Positions 26,955 through 35,989 are shown, numbered from the stretch's first letter. The stretch: DNA of 64,000 nt from G965195345 sp965277775 (GCA_965277775.1 OZ255843.1:1736001-1800000), one strand, 5' to 3'. Made by a program: numbers and translations. The notes: generated by a model not told the origin, from the letters alone.

Positions 26955-27938
26955 ATGCAAGTTCATTTTATTTTGAAAAAAATATATTATGCTCATCCCA
27001 TACTCCAAACGATTGGCTCGCCCTTTAAAGCCCTCTATTTTTTTTTCCTATTCCATTGCCTGCCTACAAAGGTGCTGATAAACCTTCAATTTAAAAGAGC
27101 ACACGGTTATCCTTTAAACTTTAAAAAAGTTGGGACGTTAAATGAAAAAATTCAATGGATGAAGATCCATGTGCGTGATCCTTTGTATGCCATTTGTGCT
27201 GATAAGTATCAAGCCAGATCTTATGTTAGTAAAACGATCGGGGATTCTTATTTAATTGAATTATTGCATTACACAGACAACCCTCATTCCATCAATCAGG
27301 CGTGTTTGCCAGAGGAGCCCGTCATCATAAAAGCCAGTCATGACAGTGGCTCTTATTTTATTGTCAGGGATAAATTGACCATCAATTGGTTGGAAAAATA
27401 TAAAGAAATGCAAAAGTGGCTTAATCGTAATTATTATACTAAAACCAAGGAATGGCCTTATAAAAACCTTAAGCCAGGCATAGTGATTGAAAAATTGCTA
27501 TTGAATAAAAATGGGACATTACCTAATGATTACAAGTTCCATTGTTTTCACGGTGAACCAAAAATAATTTATGTCACTTCTGATAGAGAAGGTGACAGTA
27601 AACGTGATATATATGATTGTGACTGGAACCACCTTCCTGTTGTGTGGGCCTCAAAGGCCAAAAGAACACAATATGGTGATTCAATCAATTCAACTCAGCA
27701 AAAGGAAAAACCCCAAAATTTAGATGCCATGTTAGAGATTGCGAGGAAACTCTCAGCGCCTTTCGTTTATGTACGGGTTGATCTGTACTCGATTGAGAAT
27801 CGCATTTATTTTGGTGAGCTAACCTTTTATCAAGGAGGCGGCTTCGATATTATTACGCCTTTTAAATGGGATCAACAAATGGGATCATGGGTAGATTTAT
27901 CGAAAATTGATCCATCAAAAATCAAACAAGTCGCATGA
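26955..27938 (+). CDS. TupA-like ATP-grasp protein
   Basis: The 327 residues match the TupA-like ATP-grasp family found in polysaccharide loci, often labelled glycosyltransferase. The segments LNEKIQWMKIHVRDPLY, CADKYQARSYV and VIIKASHDSGS are characteristic. TupA takes part in teichuronopeptide synthesis in Bacillus, where amino acids are joined to glucuronate polymers; ATP-grasp folds usually form amide bonds. Here it could join an amine to a uronic-acid carboxyl, fitting the ugd and PLP/HAD genes. The ATG at 26955 lies just after the HAD stop; a TTG at 26919 would overlap the HAD gene. Its 3' end overlaps the next gene by four bases. Confidence 0.75.
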   Translation: MQVHFILKKIYYAHPILQTIGSPFKALYFFFLFHCLPTKVLINLQFKRAHGYPLNFKKVGTLNEKIQWMKIHVRDPLYAICADKYQARSYVSKTIGDSYLIELLHYTDNPHSINQACLPEEPVIIKASHDSGSYFIVRDKLTINWLEKYKEMQKWLNRNYYTKTKEWPYKNLKPGIVIEKLLLNKNGTLPNDYKFHCFHGEPKIIYVTSDREGDSKRDIYDCDWNHLPVVWASKAKRTQYGDSINSTQQKEKPQNLDAMLEIARKLSAPFVYVRVDLYSIENRIYFGELTFYQGGGFDIITPFKWDQQMGSWVDLSKIDPSKIKQVA

Positions 27939-29047
27939 AAATACTTTTGATTTATAAGGATACGTTTGTGCCACCTAATGGCTATGGCGGCACGCAAAGA
28001 AAAATGTATTGGTTGGCCAATGAATTATCAGCTCGTGAACATGATGTTTTTTTGATGGTTCATCGTGATAGTCTCATTTTTAAAGAAAATCCAAAAATCA
28101 AATGGATTCGCCCGCCAGAATCCCATGAAAGTATTGATGACGTCATTCCAGATTTCATTGATGTGGTTCATTTTTTTCGTCACCCCACCCACCTCTCAGC
28201 AACGGCAAACTTACCGTCTAAGCCTTATTTATTCACCGAAGGCTGTAATGGTAAAGCAGGTGTAGAATATTGTCCAAACACACTGTTTGTTAGCAGTCTC
28301 CATGCAAAAGCCCATGGTGCGCAACAAAGCATGTATGTTTATGGAGGGGTGGATCGAACCGCTTATCAGTATTCAGAAGATAAGAAACCACAAATGCTTT
28401 ATTTGGCGCTTCTTAACTGGTGGGCTAAAAACGCTTCATCGGCCATCAGTCTGGCTATTGATGGGCAAATCACGCTTAAACTTGCAGGGGGTGACCTGCT
28501 CAAATCGCCAAAAGCTTGGACGCCTGATATTTTATTAAGCCCACAAAAGTTTAATAAATTCGTACATCCTTGCGGAATGATTGACGGCGAGATTAAAGCA
28601 AACTTGCTCAGAGAATCAGCGCTCCTTTTTTACATTGTGAATTGGATAGAGCCTTGTGCCAATGCGATACACGAATCCATGGCGAGTGGCACGCCCGCTA
28701 TTGTTTCACCCAATGGTTTTATGGCTGAATTCATCACAGATGGTGAAAATGGTTATGTGGCTTCAAACTATTCTGAGGCTTTAAGTAAGTTAAAACAGCA
28801 TTTTTCAAAAAGCGAAGAAGAACGCATAGAGATGTCAAAACACGCTTACCAATCGACCCTAACGGTGGCTAAAATGGCCGACAGTTTTGAAAAATTTTAT
28901 ATAAAAGCTTGCCAAGAAAAATACTTCTATTCACCTGAGACGGCCAAAGAATTCGCCTTTAACCCCGAAGGCATGGTCACCGATGTTCATAAATACCCTC
29001 AGGCTTCAAATTTTTTGCGCGCCTTAGCAAAAGCAGTTAGAAGATGA
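27935..29047 (+). CDS. Glycosyltransferase family 4-like protein
   Basis: This is a GT-B glycosyltransferase of 370 residues. The N-terminus has a glycine-rich loop (PPNGYGGTQRKMYWLA, about residues 12-27), as in GT4 acceptor domains. The C-terminal donor site shows HESMASGTPAIVSPNGFMAEFITDGENGYVA, including the Glu of the E-x7-E region. It probably transfers a nucleotide-sugar residue to a lipid-linked or core oligosaccharide at the inner face of the membrane; donor and acceptor are unknown. Its ATG overlaps the stop of the ATP-grasp gene (ATGA). Confidence 0.8.
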   Translation: MKILLIYKDTFVPPNGYGGTQRKMYWLANELSAREHDVFLMVHRDSLIFKENPKIKWIRPPESHESIDDVIPDFIDVVHFFRHPTHLSATANLPSKPYLFTEGCNGKAGVEYCPNTLFVSSLHAKAHGAQQSMYVYGGVDRTAYQYSEDKKPQMLYLALLNWWAKNASSAISLAIDGQITLKLAGGDLLKSPKAWTPDILLSPQKFNKFVHPCGMIDGEIKANLLRESALLFYIVNWIEPCANAIHESMASGTPAIVSPNGFMAEFITDGENGYVASNYSEALSKLKQHFSKSEEERIEMSKHAYQSTLTVAKMADSFEKFYIKACQEKYFYSPETAKEFAFNPEGMVTDVHKYPQASNFLRALAKAVRR

Positions 29048-29057
29048 AGGGTTCGTC

Positions 29058-30188
29058 ATGAAAAAGGTTGTACTAATCACGCCCCATTATTTTGATCAAA
29101 AAAGACGTACTGGTTTTTTTTGGGTGGCCAATGCTTTTCATCAAATGGGTTGGCAAGTATTATTTTTCACATCACCCGTCAGCCTAATTTCTCGTCTTAA
29201 CAAAGACAACCGACTACAGTATGGGTTGTTAGATGAAAAACATCAATTGATCGAAAAAAAACCCAATTTTTTTTCGTATGTGCACTATACACAATGGCAC
29301 AAGGTTGATCTAACCAAAGCGTTCAAGCAAAAATGGTTGGGGCAACTAACGCGATTGATATTTGCCCCAGTGATGCGTACTCAGCAATTGATATTGGGTG
29401 AAAGCACGGACTTTGTAAAATCAGCCGATTTGATTATTTTTGAAAGCACGCCGTCTTTGGAACTCATGCCTCAGTTTAAACAAGTGAATCAAAGCGCACG
29501 CTATGTTTATCGCGTTTCAGATGATTTGGATGTGCTTAGGGTTCATTCCGATACTAAAGCATTTCAACAGGATCACATGCAAGATTTTGATTTTGTCAGT
29601 TGCACCAATGCGGCGCTACAAAAGAAATTACAGGCTCTAAACACTGAAGCTTCGGTTTCACTCGATTATCATGGTATTGAGAAGGCTTTGTTTGATCAAA
29701 AAAATCCATCCCCTTATCCCAAGTCAAAACAAAAGAATGCCGTTTTTGTGGGTGTGGGTGACATTGATTATGATTTTCTGCGTCAAGCCCCAGATCAATG
29801 TCCTGATTGGCATTTCCATTACCTCGGCCCCATAGATATGATCAACAAAGAAAATGTGACCATGTATGGTGAGGTGCCTTTTGAAACCACCATTCCTTAT
29901 GTTCAACATGCAGACGCAGGACTCAATTGTCGAGCATGGTCTCAGGGCGCTGAGACCTTCACGGACACGCTTAAGGTGATGCAATTTTGTTATTGTCGGA
30001 TTCCAATTATCACGCCGGAATTTCTAAAGACCCATAGAAATAATACTTTTTATTATCAACCTAATGATGTGACCAGTATGAAGTCCGCCATGGATCGTGC
30101 GAGAGAATATGATCCGCACAAAGATGATATGGATTACCGAGTAAACAGCTGGCAAGATGTGGCTTCGGCCTTAAAAGGCCCTCTGTAA
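29058..30188 (+). CDS. GumK-like glucuronosyltransferase (GT70-type)
   Basis: The 376 residues resemble Xanthomonas GumK, the UDP-glucuronate-dependent transferase of xanthan synthesis. Comparable features are an N-terminal LITPHYFDQKRRTGFFWVAN stretch, SADLIIFESTPSLEL (GumK has SDVIVFESG), YVYRVSDDLD (GumK VYRASDGL), a short DYHGIEK turn, VTMYGEVPFE (GumK VIVYGEM), and a C-terminal TLKVMQFCYCRIPIIT donor segment. The match is from memory, not an alignment. A glucuronate transferase fits ugd upstream. It is the last gene of the cluster, ten bases after the GT4 gene, and is followed by 235 bases without a gene. Confidence 0.7.
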   Translation: MKKVVLITPHYFDQKRRTGFFWVANAFHQMGWQVLFFTSPVSLISRLNKDNRLQYGLLDEKHQLIEKKPNFFSYVHYTQWHKVDLTKAFKQKWLGQLTRLIFAPVMRTQQLILGESTDFVKSADLIIFESTPSLELMPQFKQVNQSARYVYRVSDDLDVLRVHSDTKAFQQDHMQDFDFVSCTNAALQKKLQALNTEASVSLDYHGIEKALFDQKNPSPYPKSKQKNAVFVGVGDIDYDFLRQAPDQCPDWHFHYLGPIDMINKENVTMYGEVPFETTIPYVQHADAGLNCRAWSQGAETFTDTLKVMQFCYCRIPIITPEFLKTHRNNTFYYQPNDVTSMKSAMDRAREYDPHKDDMDYRVNSWQDVASALKGPL

Positions 30189-30423
30189 AGCAGCAGTGAA
30201 AGCCCTGGCCATTGTTCCTCGCTGAGCATGAGCAAACCAAGCGGCATCCATTTTGGGGGAATTGATAGGTTCAGGACATAAACTCAAATCTGTTAAAAAA
30301 ATATCATGGATAATGAAGAGCAAATGGGATTAAAATTTAGCGGTTTTATTGGGCTGTCATTGAAGGGCACTCCATCTATCTGTGATTTCATGATCGTTAC
30401 AAAATTATTATATTGAGAATACT

Positions 30424-31428
30424 ATGGTAAAGAAACAGTCGGTCTATGTTGATGGGTTGCAGTATGCATTACCTACTCGAGCTTATTTTGAAGAAGCGCG
30501 CGATGCGGGTTTAGACATCATCCACGTCACTGTGGTATTTTGGGAAAATATTCATGAAACCATGACGCTGTTGGGTGATTGGTTTCGCTTATTTGATGCC
30601 CATGCAGATTTGTTATATCCTGCAACGTCTGTAGATGGTTTTGAGCCAAAGTTGGATGATGCTCGAATAGGGGTTGTATTTGGTTTTCAAAACTGTTCAT
30701 CGATTGAAAATAACATCGACATGATTGAGTTATACCGCCGCTTGAACGTTGGCGTGATGCAATTGTCATACAATAACCAGTCGCATTTGTGCGGCGGTTG
30801 CTATGAACAAGCCGACATAGGTCTCAGTCGGTTCGGGCGCGCAGCGGTCAAAGAAATGAATCGTGTGGGTATGATCATCGATATGTCTCACAGCTCAAGA
30901 CAAGCGACCATTGAGGCGATTGAAGCCTCACAAAGACCTATTACCATTAGCCACGCACAAAGTTTGCATTTCCAACCAGCTCTAAGAAATAAAGGTGATG
31001 ATGTGTTGAAGTTGTTAGCAGAATCTGGCGGCATCTTCGGTCTCAGTTTTTATCCATTCCATCTAAAAAACACCTCAGATTGTCAACTCAGTGACCTCAT
31101 GGATGAGATCAAAAGATTGATCGATTTAATCGGTGTTGACACCATCGCCATTGGCACAGACATTTGTCAAGGCAGAGAAGTTGCGGTTGTTGAGTATATG
31201 CGAAATGGCCACTGGACCAAAGAGATGGACTACGGTGAAGGTTCAAAAGATCAGAGTGGCTGGCCAGCGCCGCCTAGCTGGTTTACCAGAGTGGCTGATT
31301 TTGCGCATTTGCAATCGGCCATGGTTGATCACGGAATTGGGGCAGAAGACTCCGCCAAAATCATGGGTGGAAACTGGATGCGATATTTTGCACAATCATT
31401 GACTCCTCAAAATGGCCTTAATGGCTGA
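30424..31428 (+). CDS. M19 (renal dipeptidase)-fold protein with missing metal ligands
   Basis: The 334 residues follow the membrane-dipeptidase (M19) fold: IIDMSHSS and ITISHAQ carry the two histidines of the second metal site, and AIGTDICQG the late aspartate. The N-terminal H-x-D motif that holds the first zinc is replaced by VDGLQYA, and the bridging Glu appears as Gln (GFQNCSS). So it belongs to a divergent branch, labelled dipeptidase in many genomes, which may not hydrolyse peptides as the model enzyme does. I recall such genes near dimethylglycine and glycine-betaine catabolism in Pseudomonas. It leads a three-gene run with an unknown protein and a DUF3726 protein. Confidence 0.75.
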   Translation: MVKKQSVYVDGLQYALPTRAYFEEARDAGLDIIHVTVVFWENIHETMTLLGDWFRLFDAHADLLYPATSVDGFEPKLDDARIGVVFGFQNCSSIENNIDMIELYRRLNVGVMQLSYNNQSHLCGGCYEQADIGLSRFGRAAVKEMNRVGMIIDMSHSSRQATIEAIEASQRPITISHAQSLHFQPALRNKGDDVLKLLAESGGIFGLSFYPFHLKNTSDCQLSDLMDEIKRLIDLIGVDTIAIGTDICQGREVAVVEYMRNGHWTKEMDYGEGSKDQSGWPAPPSWFTRVADFAHLQSAMVDHGIGAEDSAKIMGGNWMRYFAQSLTPQNGLNG

Positions 31429-31464
31429 CGTTTAAATGACAGTCCTAATTATGAGGTTGCAATC

Positions 31465-33132
31465 ATGAATCATCTGCGTTGTCCAGAAGAGATTATGAGC
31501 GCGCCAAAGTTGGGTGCATTTCATAGTTCCTACCTCAGTTTTTCGCGCAGCTTAGTCCGAACCATGCTGAATCAGTCTTGGTTAATTAAACGTGCCACAT
31601 TTGATCTTGATGATGACGGCTATGGTACGGCTGTCTATCGCATTGAGTTGGCAGGCTTGGTTTGCCATGCGGTATTTTTCGCACAATTCATTGAAGATGA
31701 AGAACGCAATGATCGTGTGATTGCGGAAAAGTGGGATGTGACATGCTGTATTTGGTTGGGTGAAATTGATCAACAAAACATCGAAATGCTGTCCAAAAAT
31801 GTCCCAAAGCAGGAAAAAGGGCGCTATAACCCGAATGTGATTTGCCTGTCGCGCGCCAATAAAAGCATGCGTCTCTTTTCTTATGTGATTGATTGCTTGA
31901 GTCGAGGCGATCAGCCAGAAATGGATGAAATTCGCAAATGCAGTTATTTTGTCCGAACAACGGCGGTCTATGGCAATGGAAAGTTCGGTATGGCAGATTA
32001 TCAACGTTTGCAAGGGACGGCTTTGTCCGATCAATTTCGTGTGCAAATGTTGATGGTTTATATGGTTCGTTGGTTTTCATTTGAATGGGTGGATCACATG
32101 GCCAGTAAGCGAGGCGGTCAAAATGCCGTGCCACTCTCCGACTCGATCAAACGTTCCATTGGCGTTGGCAATTCTACAGGTTTGGGTATGGGACCATATC
32201 TCATCAAACACCCGCAAATCATTCATTCGTGGGTAAGTCAACGCGAGCAAGCATTGTTTGAAGTGATTCATCAATCAAAGCCCAACAAAGACACCATAAA
32301 TGCCGTGCAGCACTACTTTGACAGAGCGCAGCAGTATTTTGGGGCTATAAGCGTACCAGACCCCATGCAGACGGCTAAAAATAAACAATTGCTGCTCGAT
32401 TTGGACAAAATCAAACAAATGCCTTTAACATCGGTGCTCCAAGCGCAGAGTTGGATGCCTCTATGGCAGGAGATCAATACCCAAGCGTTCTGTCAAGAAG
32501 TCAAAGAATTGCTCCTGAATATCTTGTTAGAGGTCACACCAGACATTGCTGACAAATATGCCAATTTCCAGCCGGTAAAGCTTAAACTCAATGGACACAG
32601 CCACGCAACCATCAGCGATCTGATCAGTGAAATTGAACAGAATTATCACTGGGCCATTCGCTTGGACCTGACCGATGAAAATACCATTTTTAAATATTGG
32701 TACGTCGCCGAAGATAAAGAGGAACCCCGTTTAGGCGATCGGTTTGTTGAAAAACCACAGCCGAATCAAGAGATGAAAATAGACATAGGCAGAGCCGTTA
32801 ATCGGCTCTATGAAGCCTTAGTAAAAGCACAATCATCCGATCTCAACATGCGTGTCAGTCGATTTTTATTTGATCAACCCCAATACAGCGGTATTGTTAG
32901 AAGGGTGTGGCAATATGCACAAAACCCCTACGGCGAAATCCGCAGCAACGTCTTAGACAAAAATTTCTATCCCATTGACATTTTGCGCTTAAAACTTTCT
33001 TTTTTTGGTGCGGGCAAGTTTGACCCAAAATCAGATAAATGGTTGCGTATTACCTTGTTTCAGGGCGCCCCCCTGCTGAATGATCAAGGTCACTTAGCCC
33101 CGCCAGATGATTGGTTCTTATACAATGATTAA
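31465..33132 (+). CDS. Conserved-looking 555-residue protein of unknown function
   Basis: I do not recognise this protein. It has no signal peptide or clear membrane segment and looks cytoplasmic. Residues around 60-110 are rich in strands and aromatics (GYGTAVYRIELAGLVCHAVFF). A Gly-rich segment SIGVGNSTGLGMGPYL lies near 230, followed by mostly helical sequence, and the C-terminus is basic and Trp/Tyr-rich. It follows the M19-fold gene by 36 bases and precedes the DUF3726 gene by 21, so the three are probably one transcript. In Pseudomonas a similarly placed unknown protein sits next to the dipeptidase-like gene of the dimethylglycine locus; homology is not established here. Confidence 0.7.
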   Translation: MNHLRCPEEIMSAPKLGAFHSSYLSFSRSLVRTMLNQSWLIKRATFDLDDDGYGTAVYRIELAGLVCHAVFFAQFIEDEERNDRVIAEKWDVTCCIWLGEIDQQNIEMLSKNVPKQEKGRYNPNVICLSRANKSMRLFSYVIDCLSRGDQPEMDEIRKCSYFVRTTAVYGNGKFGMADYQRLQGTALSDQFRVQMLMVYMVRWFSFEWVDHMASKRGGQNAVPLSDSIKRSIGVGNSTGLGMGPYLIKHPQIIHSWVSQREQALFEVIHQSKPNKDTINAVQHYFDRAQQYFGAISVPDPMQTAKNKQLLLDLDKIKQMPLTSVLQAQSWMPLWQEINTQAFCQEVKELLLNILLEVTPDIADKYANFQPVKLKLNGHSHATISDLISEIEQNYHWAIRLDLTDENTIFKYWYVAEDKEEPRLGDRFVEKPQPNQEMKIDIGRAVNRLYEALVKAQSSDLNMRVSRFLFDQPQYSGIVRRVWQYAQNPYGEIRSNVLDKNFYPIDILRLKLSFFGAGKFDPKSDKWLRITLFQGAPLLNDQGHLAPPDDWFLYND

Positions 33133-33153
33133 ATATTTCATTTGGCATTGTCA

Positions 33154-33900
33154 ATGAGGACAACAATTTCCTTAAATGAGTTGGAGATGAAGCTGTACAA
33201 GGCTTCTGAAGGGCTCGATTTGCCCATGGGGGTATGTGAATCCATTGCTCAGTCGATTACAATGTTGGAATCCATCGGTTTTCAAGCATTGCATCATTTT
33301 ATTGACAACTGTCACCCTAGTCAAAATTGGCAGAATTCGTTGACATTGTCGCAATCAAATTCTAATCAGTTGGTATTGGATTTTAATCATTCAACTTGTC
33401 TCCATCATTTGGCGGTTTGTAGCGGTATGATCATTGAACAATTAGAAGATCAACCTGAGGGCACTGTGGTGCTTGATCGGGTTGATGACGGGATTTTGTT
33501 GTTGCCAGAATTGCTTAAAAAAGCCGTAAAGCCATTGCATTTTGAAACCATCGATGGACGTACTGGACGGGTGATGGTTGCCCAATTGAACCCCCAATAT
33601 GCCCACCCAGAATGGTCATATACTGTGCCGCCTCAACCCTCTGCAACAAGTTTCATTAAAATCGCCACCAAGGATGACAGTCTTGGCGTTGAAAATATTG
33701 AACAACAACAGAATCATCAGCAGCATCAACAAACCTTCGTTCATAGCCTAAGCCATGGGCTTAGCATTGAAACCTCTGCTTGGAAAACGCTTAAAAGAAT
33801 CGGTCACCAAATCTTGGTCAAAGAAAGTCACATTTCCAGAACAAATGCTGGTGAATCAGCAGATCAAATAGATGATGAAGACATTTTAATCAGTTCATAG
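33154..33900 (+). CDS. DUF3726-type protein
   Basis: The N-terminal part, SLNELEMKLYKASEGLDLPMGVCESIA and the following helix, matches the pattern I know for DUF3726: an opening SLNEIE-like segment, then a GL.WG..E-like helix. Its function is unknown. The C-terminal third has a Gln/His-rich stretch (near residue 190) and an acidic end. The ATG at 33154 is preferred over a TTG at 33142. No membrane segment is seen. It is the third gene of the M19-fold/unknown run, and proteins of this kind occur in amine-catabolism neighbourhoods. Confidence 0.65.
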   Translation: MRTTISLNELEMKLYKASEGLDLPMGVCESIAQSITMLESIGFQALHHFIDNCHPSQNWQNSLTLSQSNSNQLVLDFNHSTCLHHLAVCSGMIIEQLEDQPEGTVVLDRVDDGILLLPELLKKAVKPLHFETIDGRTGRVMVAQLNPQYAHPEWSYTVPPQPSATSFIKIATKDDSLGVENIEQQQNHQQHQQTFVHSLSHGLSIETSAWKTLKRIGHQILVKESHISRTNAGESADQIDDEDILISS

Positions 33901-33901
33901 A

Positions 33902-33919
33902 AAGGATGACGATATCCTT
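33902..33919 (+). terminator. Short hairpin after the DUF3726 gene, weak terminator candidate
   Basis: AAGGAT (33902-33907) and ATCCTT (33914-33919) form a perfect six-base stem with a six-base loop directly after the stop codon. The tail is only loosely T-rich (GTGATAGTTTT), so termination is uncertain. It separates the M19/DUF3726 run from hisB. Confidence 0.3.
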
Positions 33920-34045
33920 GTGATAGTTTTGAGCTGAATTCGGTAAAATAGGCACTTTATATTTTGATCATTGAGGTTTACGATTTTCGTGGGAGCTCTG
34001 TCTCTTCGTCATTTGATAAACGTCACATCACACTCAGTAAAAATT

Positions 34046-34633
34046 ATGCGTAAAACCACTATAGAGCGTCAAACCGCTGAAACAAACATACACTTGATTG
34101 TTCAATTAGATGGCACTGGACAATCCAAAATTTCAACAGGCGTTGGTTTCTTTGATCACATGTTAGATCAAGTTTGCCGGCACGGCATGTTAGACTTAGA
34201 CATTGAATGCCAAGGCGATCGGCACATCGATGATCACCACACGGTTGAAGATGTTGGTATTGCTTTAGGGATGGCCTTTCAGCAAACCTTAGGCGACAAA
34301 GCGGGCATTAACCGCTATGGCCATGCTTATGTGCCTTTGGACGAAGCATTGTCGCGTGTGGTCATTGATTTTTCTGGTCGGCCTTTGTTGGTTTTTAACA
34401 GTACTTTTACTGTGGGAAAAATTGGCCAATTCGATGCTCAATTGGTCGAAGAATTTTTTCAGGCGTTTGCCAGCCATGCAAAAGTAACACTACATGCAAC
34501 AACGCTTTCTGGTTCGAACGCGCATCATATTGCTGAAACCTTGTTTAAAGCCTTGGGTCGTGCCATCCGCATGGCCGTCGCACACGACTCTCAAAACAAA
34601 GGAAAAATACCGTCAACCAAAGGTTGTTTGTGA
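34046..34633 (+). CDS. hisB: Imidazoleglycerol-phosphate dehydratase
   Basis: HisB dehydrates imidazoleglycerol phosphate, the sixth step of histidine synthesis. It is the monofunctional form (195 residues), without the phosphatase half seen in enterics. The metal-binding segments FFDHMLDQVCRHG, DDHHTVEDVGI and SGSNAHHIAETLFKALGRA carry the histidine clusters for Mn2+. I start at the ATG at 34046 (MRKTTIERQTAETN), the normal N-terminus; a reading from 33971 adds about 25 unrelated residues. It opens a tight hisBHAFE operon. Confidence 0.96.
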   Translation: MRKTTIERQTAETNIHLIVQLDGTGQSKISTGVGFFDHMLDQVCRHGMLDLDIECQGDRHIDDHHTVEDVGIALGMAFQQTLGDKAGINRYGHAYVPLDEALSRVVIDFSGRPLLVFNSTFTVGKIGQFDAQLVEEFFQAFASHAKVTLHATTLSGSNAHHIAETLFKALGRAIRMAVAHDSQNKGKIPSTKGCL

Positions 34634-35238
34634 AATCTGTAGTCATTATAGATTATGACTCGGGCAACTTATATTCAGTAGAACGGGCGGTTCGTCATGT
34701 TTGTCCGCATAGGGTTATTGTGAGTCGTGACGCTGATGTGATTGAACAAGCCGACGCCATTGTATTTCCTGGGCAGGGTGCTGCCAAACAATGTATGCTT
34801 GCTTTGCAGAAATATGAGTTAGACAACTTGATTCAAAAAGCCATCAATGAGAAACCATTTTTGGGCATTTGTATGGGTTTGCAAGTCTTAATGGAATTTA
34901 GTGAGGAAGATGGCGGGGTTGAAGGTTTGGGCATCATTGAAGGTCGGGTCAAACGCTTTGAATCCAAAGATTTAAAAATTCCTCAAATTGGTTGGAATCG
35001 CCTTCATGCCCAATGGGACCATCCTTTGTTGCATGGTTTAAAAGCGGCATTTTTTTACTTTGTGCACAGTTACTATGTTCAACCCAGTCGAGCCGATGAA
35101 GTGGTTGCCCTCAGTGAATACGGCGAATCGTTTTGCAGTGCTGTTGCTAAAAATCAATTGTTTGCCATTCAAGCACATCCTGAAAAAAGTGGCGAGGCGG
35201 GGCTACGTTTACTGACCAATTTTTGCCAATCTGTATAA
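34630..35238 (+). CDS. hisH: Imidazole glycerol phosphate synthase, glutaminase subunit
   Basis: HisH releases ammonia from glutamine and channels it to HisF. The 202 residues show the class I glutamine amidotransferase triad: Cys in GICMGLQVL, with His and Glu in IQAHPEKSG. The GTG at 34630 overlaps the hisB stop (GTGA), which indicates translational coupling; a TTG at 34624 is a less likely start. The N-terminus VVIIDYDSGNLYSVERA fits the family. Confidence 0.95.
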   Translation: MKSVVIIDYDSGNLYSVERAVRHVCPHRVIVSRDADVIEQADAIVFPGQGAAKQCMLALQKYELDNLIQKAINEKPFLGICMGLQVLMEFSEEDGGVEGLGIIEGRVKRFESKDLKIPQIGWNRLHAQWDHPLLHGLKAAFFYFVHSYYVQPSRADEVVALSEYGESFCSAVAKNQLFAIQAHPEKSGEAGLRLLTNFCQSV

Positions 35239-35241
35239 GCC

Positions 35242-35985
35242 ATGATTATTATTCCAGCCATTGATTTAAAAGCCGGACAGTGTGTGCGCTTACAGCAAGG
35301 GGATATGAATAAGGCCGATGTCTATGGTGAAGATGCGGTTTCTGTCGCCAAGCATTGGAATGAACTCGGCGCTCGGCGCTTACACATTGTCGATTTGGAC
35401 GGTGCTTTTGCCGCTCAGCCGCGTAATCATGAAGTGATTGCTGACATATGTCAAGCCTTGCCGAATCTGCCCATTCAAGTAGGAGGTGGGATTCGCTCTA
35501 TGGCAACTTTGGCGCATTATTTTGATTTGGGCATACGATGGTGTATCATGGGGACCAAAGCCATAGAATCTTTTGAATTTCTGGTTGAAGCTTGTGCGCA
35601 GTACCCAGGCAAAATTATGCTTGGCATTGATGCCAAGCATGGCATGGTTGCGGTTGACGGATGGGCAGAAGTGGCCAGCATCAGCGCCTTAGACTTGGCG
35701 CAAAAATGCCATGGACTGGCTTTGGACAGCATCGTTTACACAGACATTTCACGCGATGGCATGTTAAGCGGAGTCAACGTCGCGGCCACTCAGAAAATCG
35801 CACAAGTATCAGAATGCCCGGTGATCGCCTCTGGTGGTGTCAAAAATCTGGAAGACATTGAGGCATTGTGCGCCGTGGCCAACAGTGGTATTAAGGGCGC
35901 CATCACTGGTCGTGCCATTTATACCGGTGATTTGGATTTACAAGCGGCTCAACAATATGCTGATGCGCGCATGAAACAACATTGA
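35242..35985 (+). CDS. hisA: ProFAR isomerase
   Basis: HisA isomerises ProFAR to PRFAR in histidine synthesis. It is a 247-residue (beta/alpha)8 barrel beginning MIIIPAIDLKAGQCVRL, with the catalytic Asp near residue 8 (PAIDLK) and the second Asp in YTDISRDGML. The phosphate-binding loops QVGGGIR and ASGGV are present. It starts three bases after hisH, in the usual order. Confidence 0.96.
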   Translation: MIIIPAIDLKAGQCVRLQQGDMNKADVYGEDAVSVAKHWNELGARRLHIVDLDGAFAAQPRNHEVIADICQALPNLPIQVGGGIRSMATLAHYFDLGIRWCIMGTKAIESFEFLVEACAQYPGKIMLGIDAKHGMVAVDGWAEVASISALDLAQKCHGLALDSIVYTDISRDGMLSGVNVAATQKIAQVSECPVIASGGVKNLEDIEALCAVANSGIKGAITGRAIYTGDLDLQAAQQYADARMKQH

Positions 35986-35989
35986 AGCG

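Noticed and set aside
30189..30423. Possible gene remnant after the GumK-like gene
   Set aside because: All frames carry stops and no similarity to neighbouring genes could be seen by eye.
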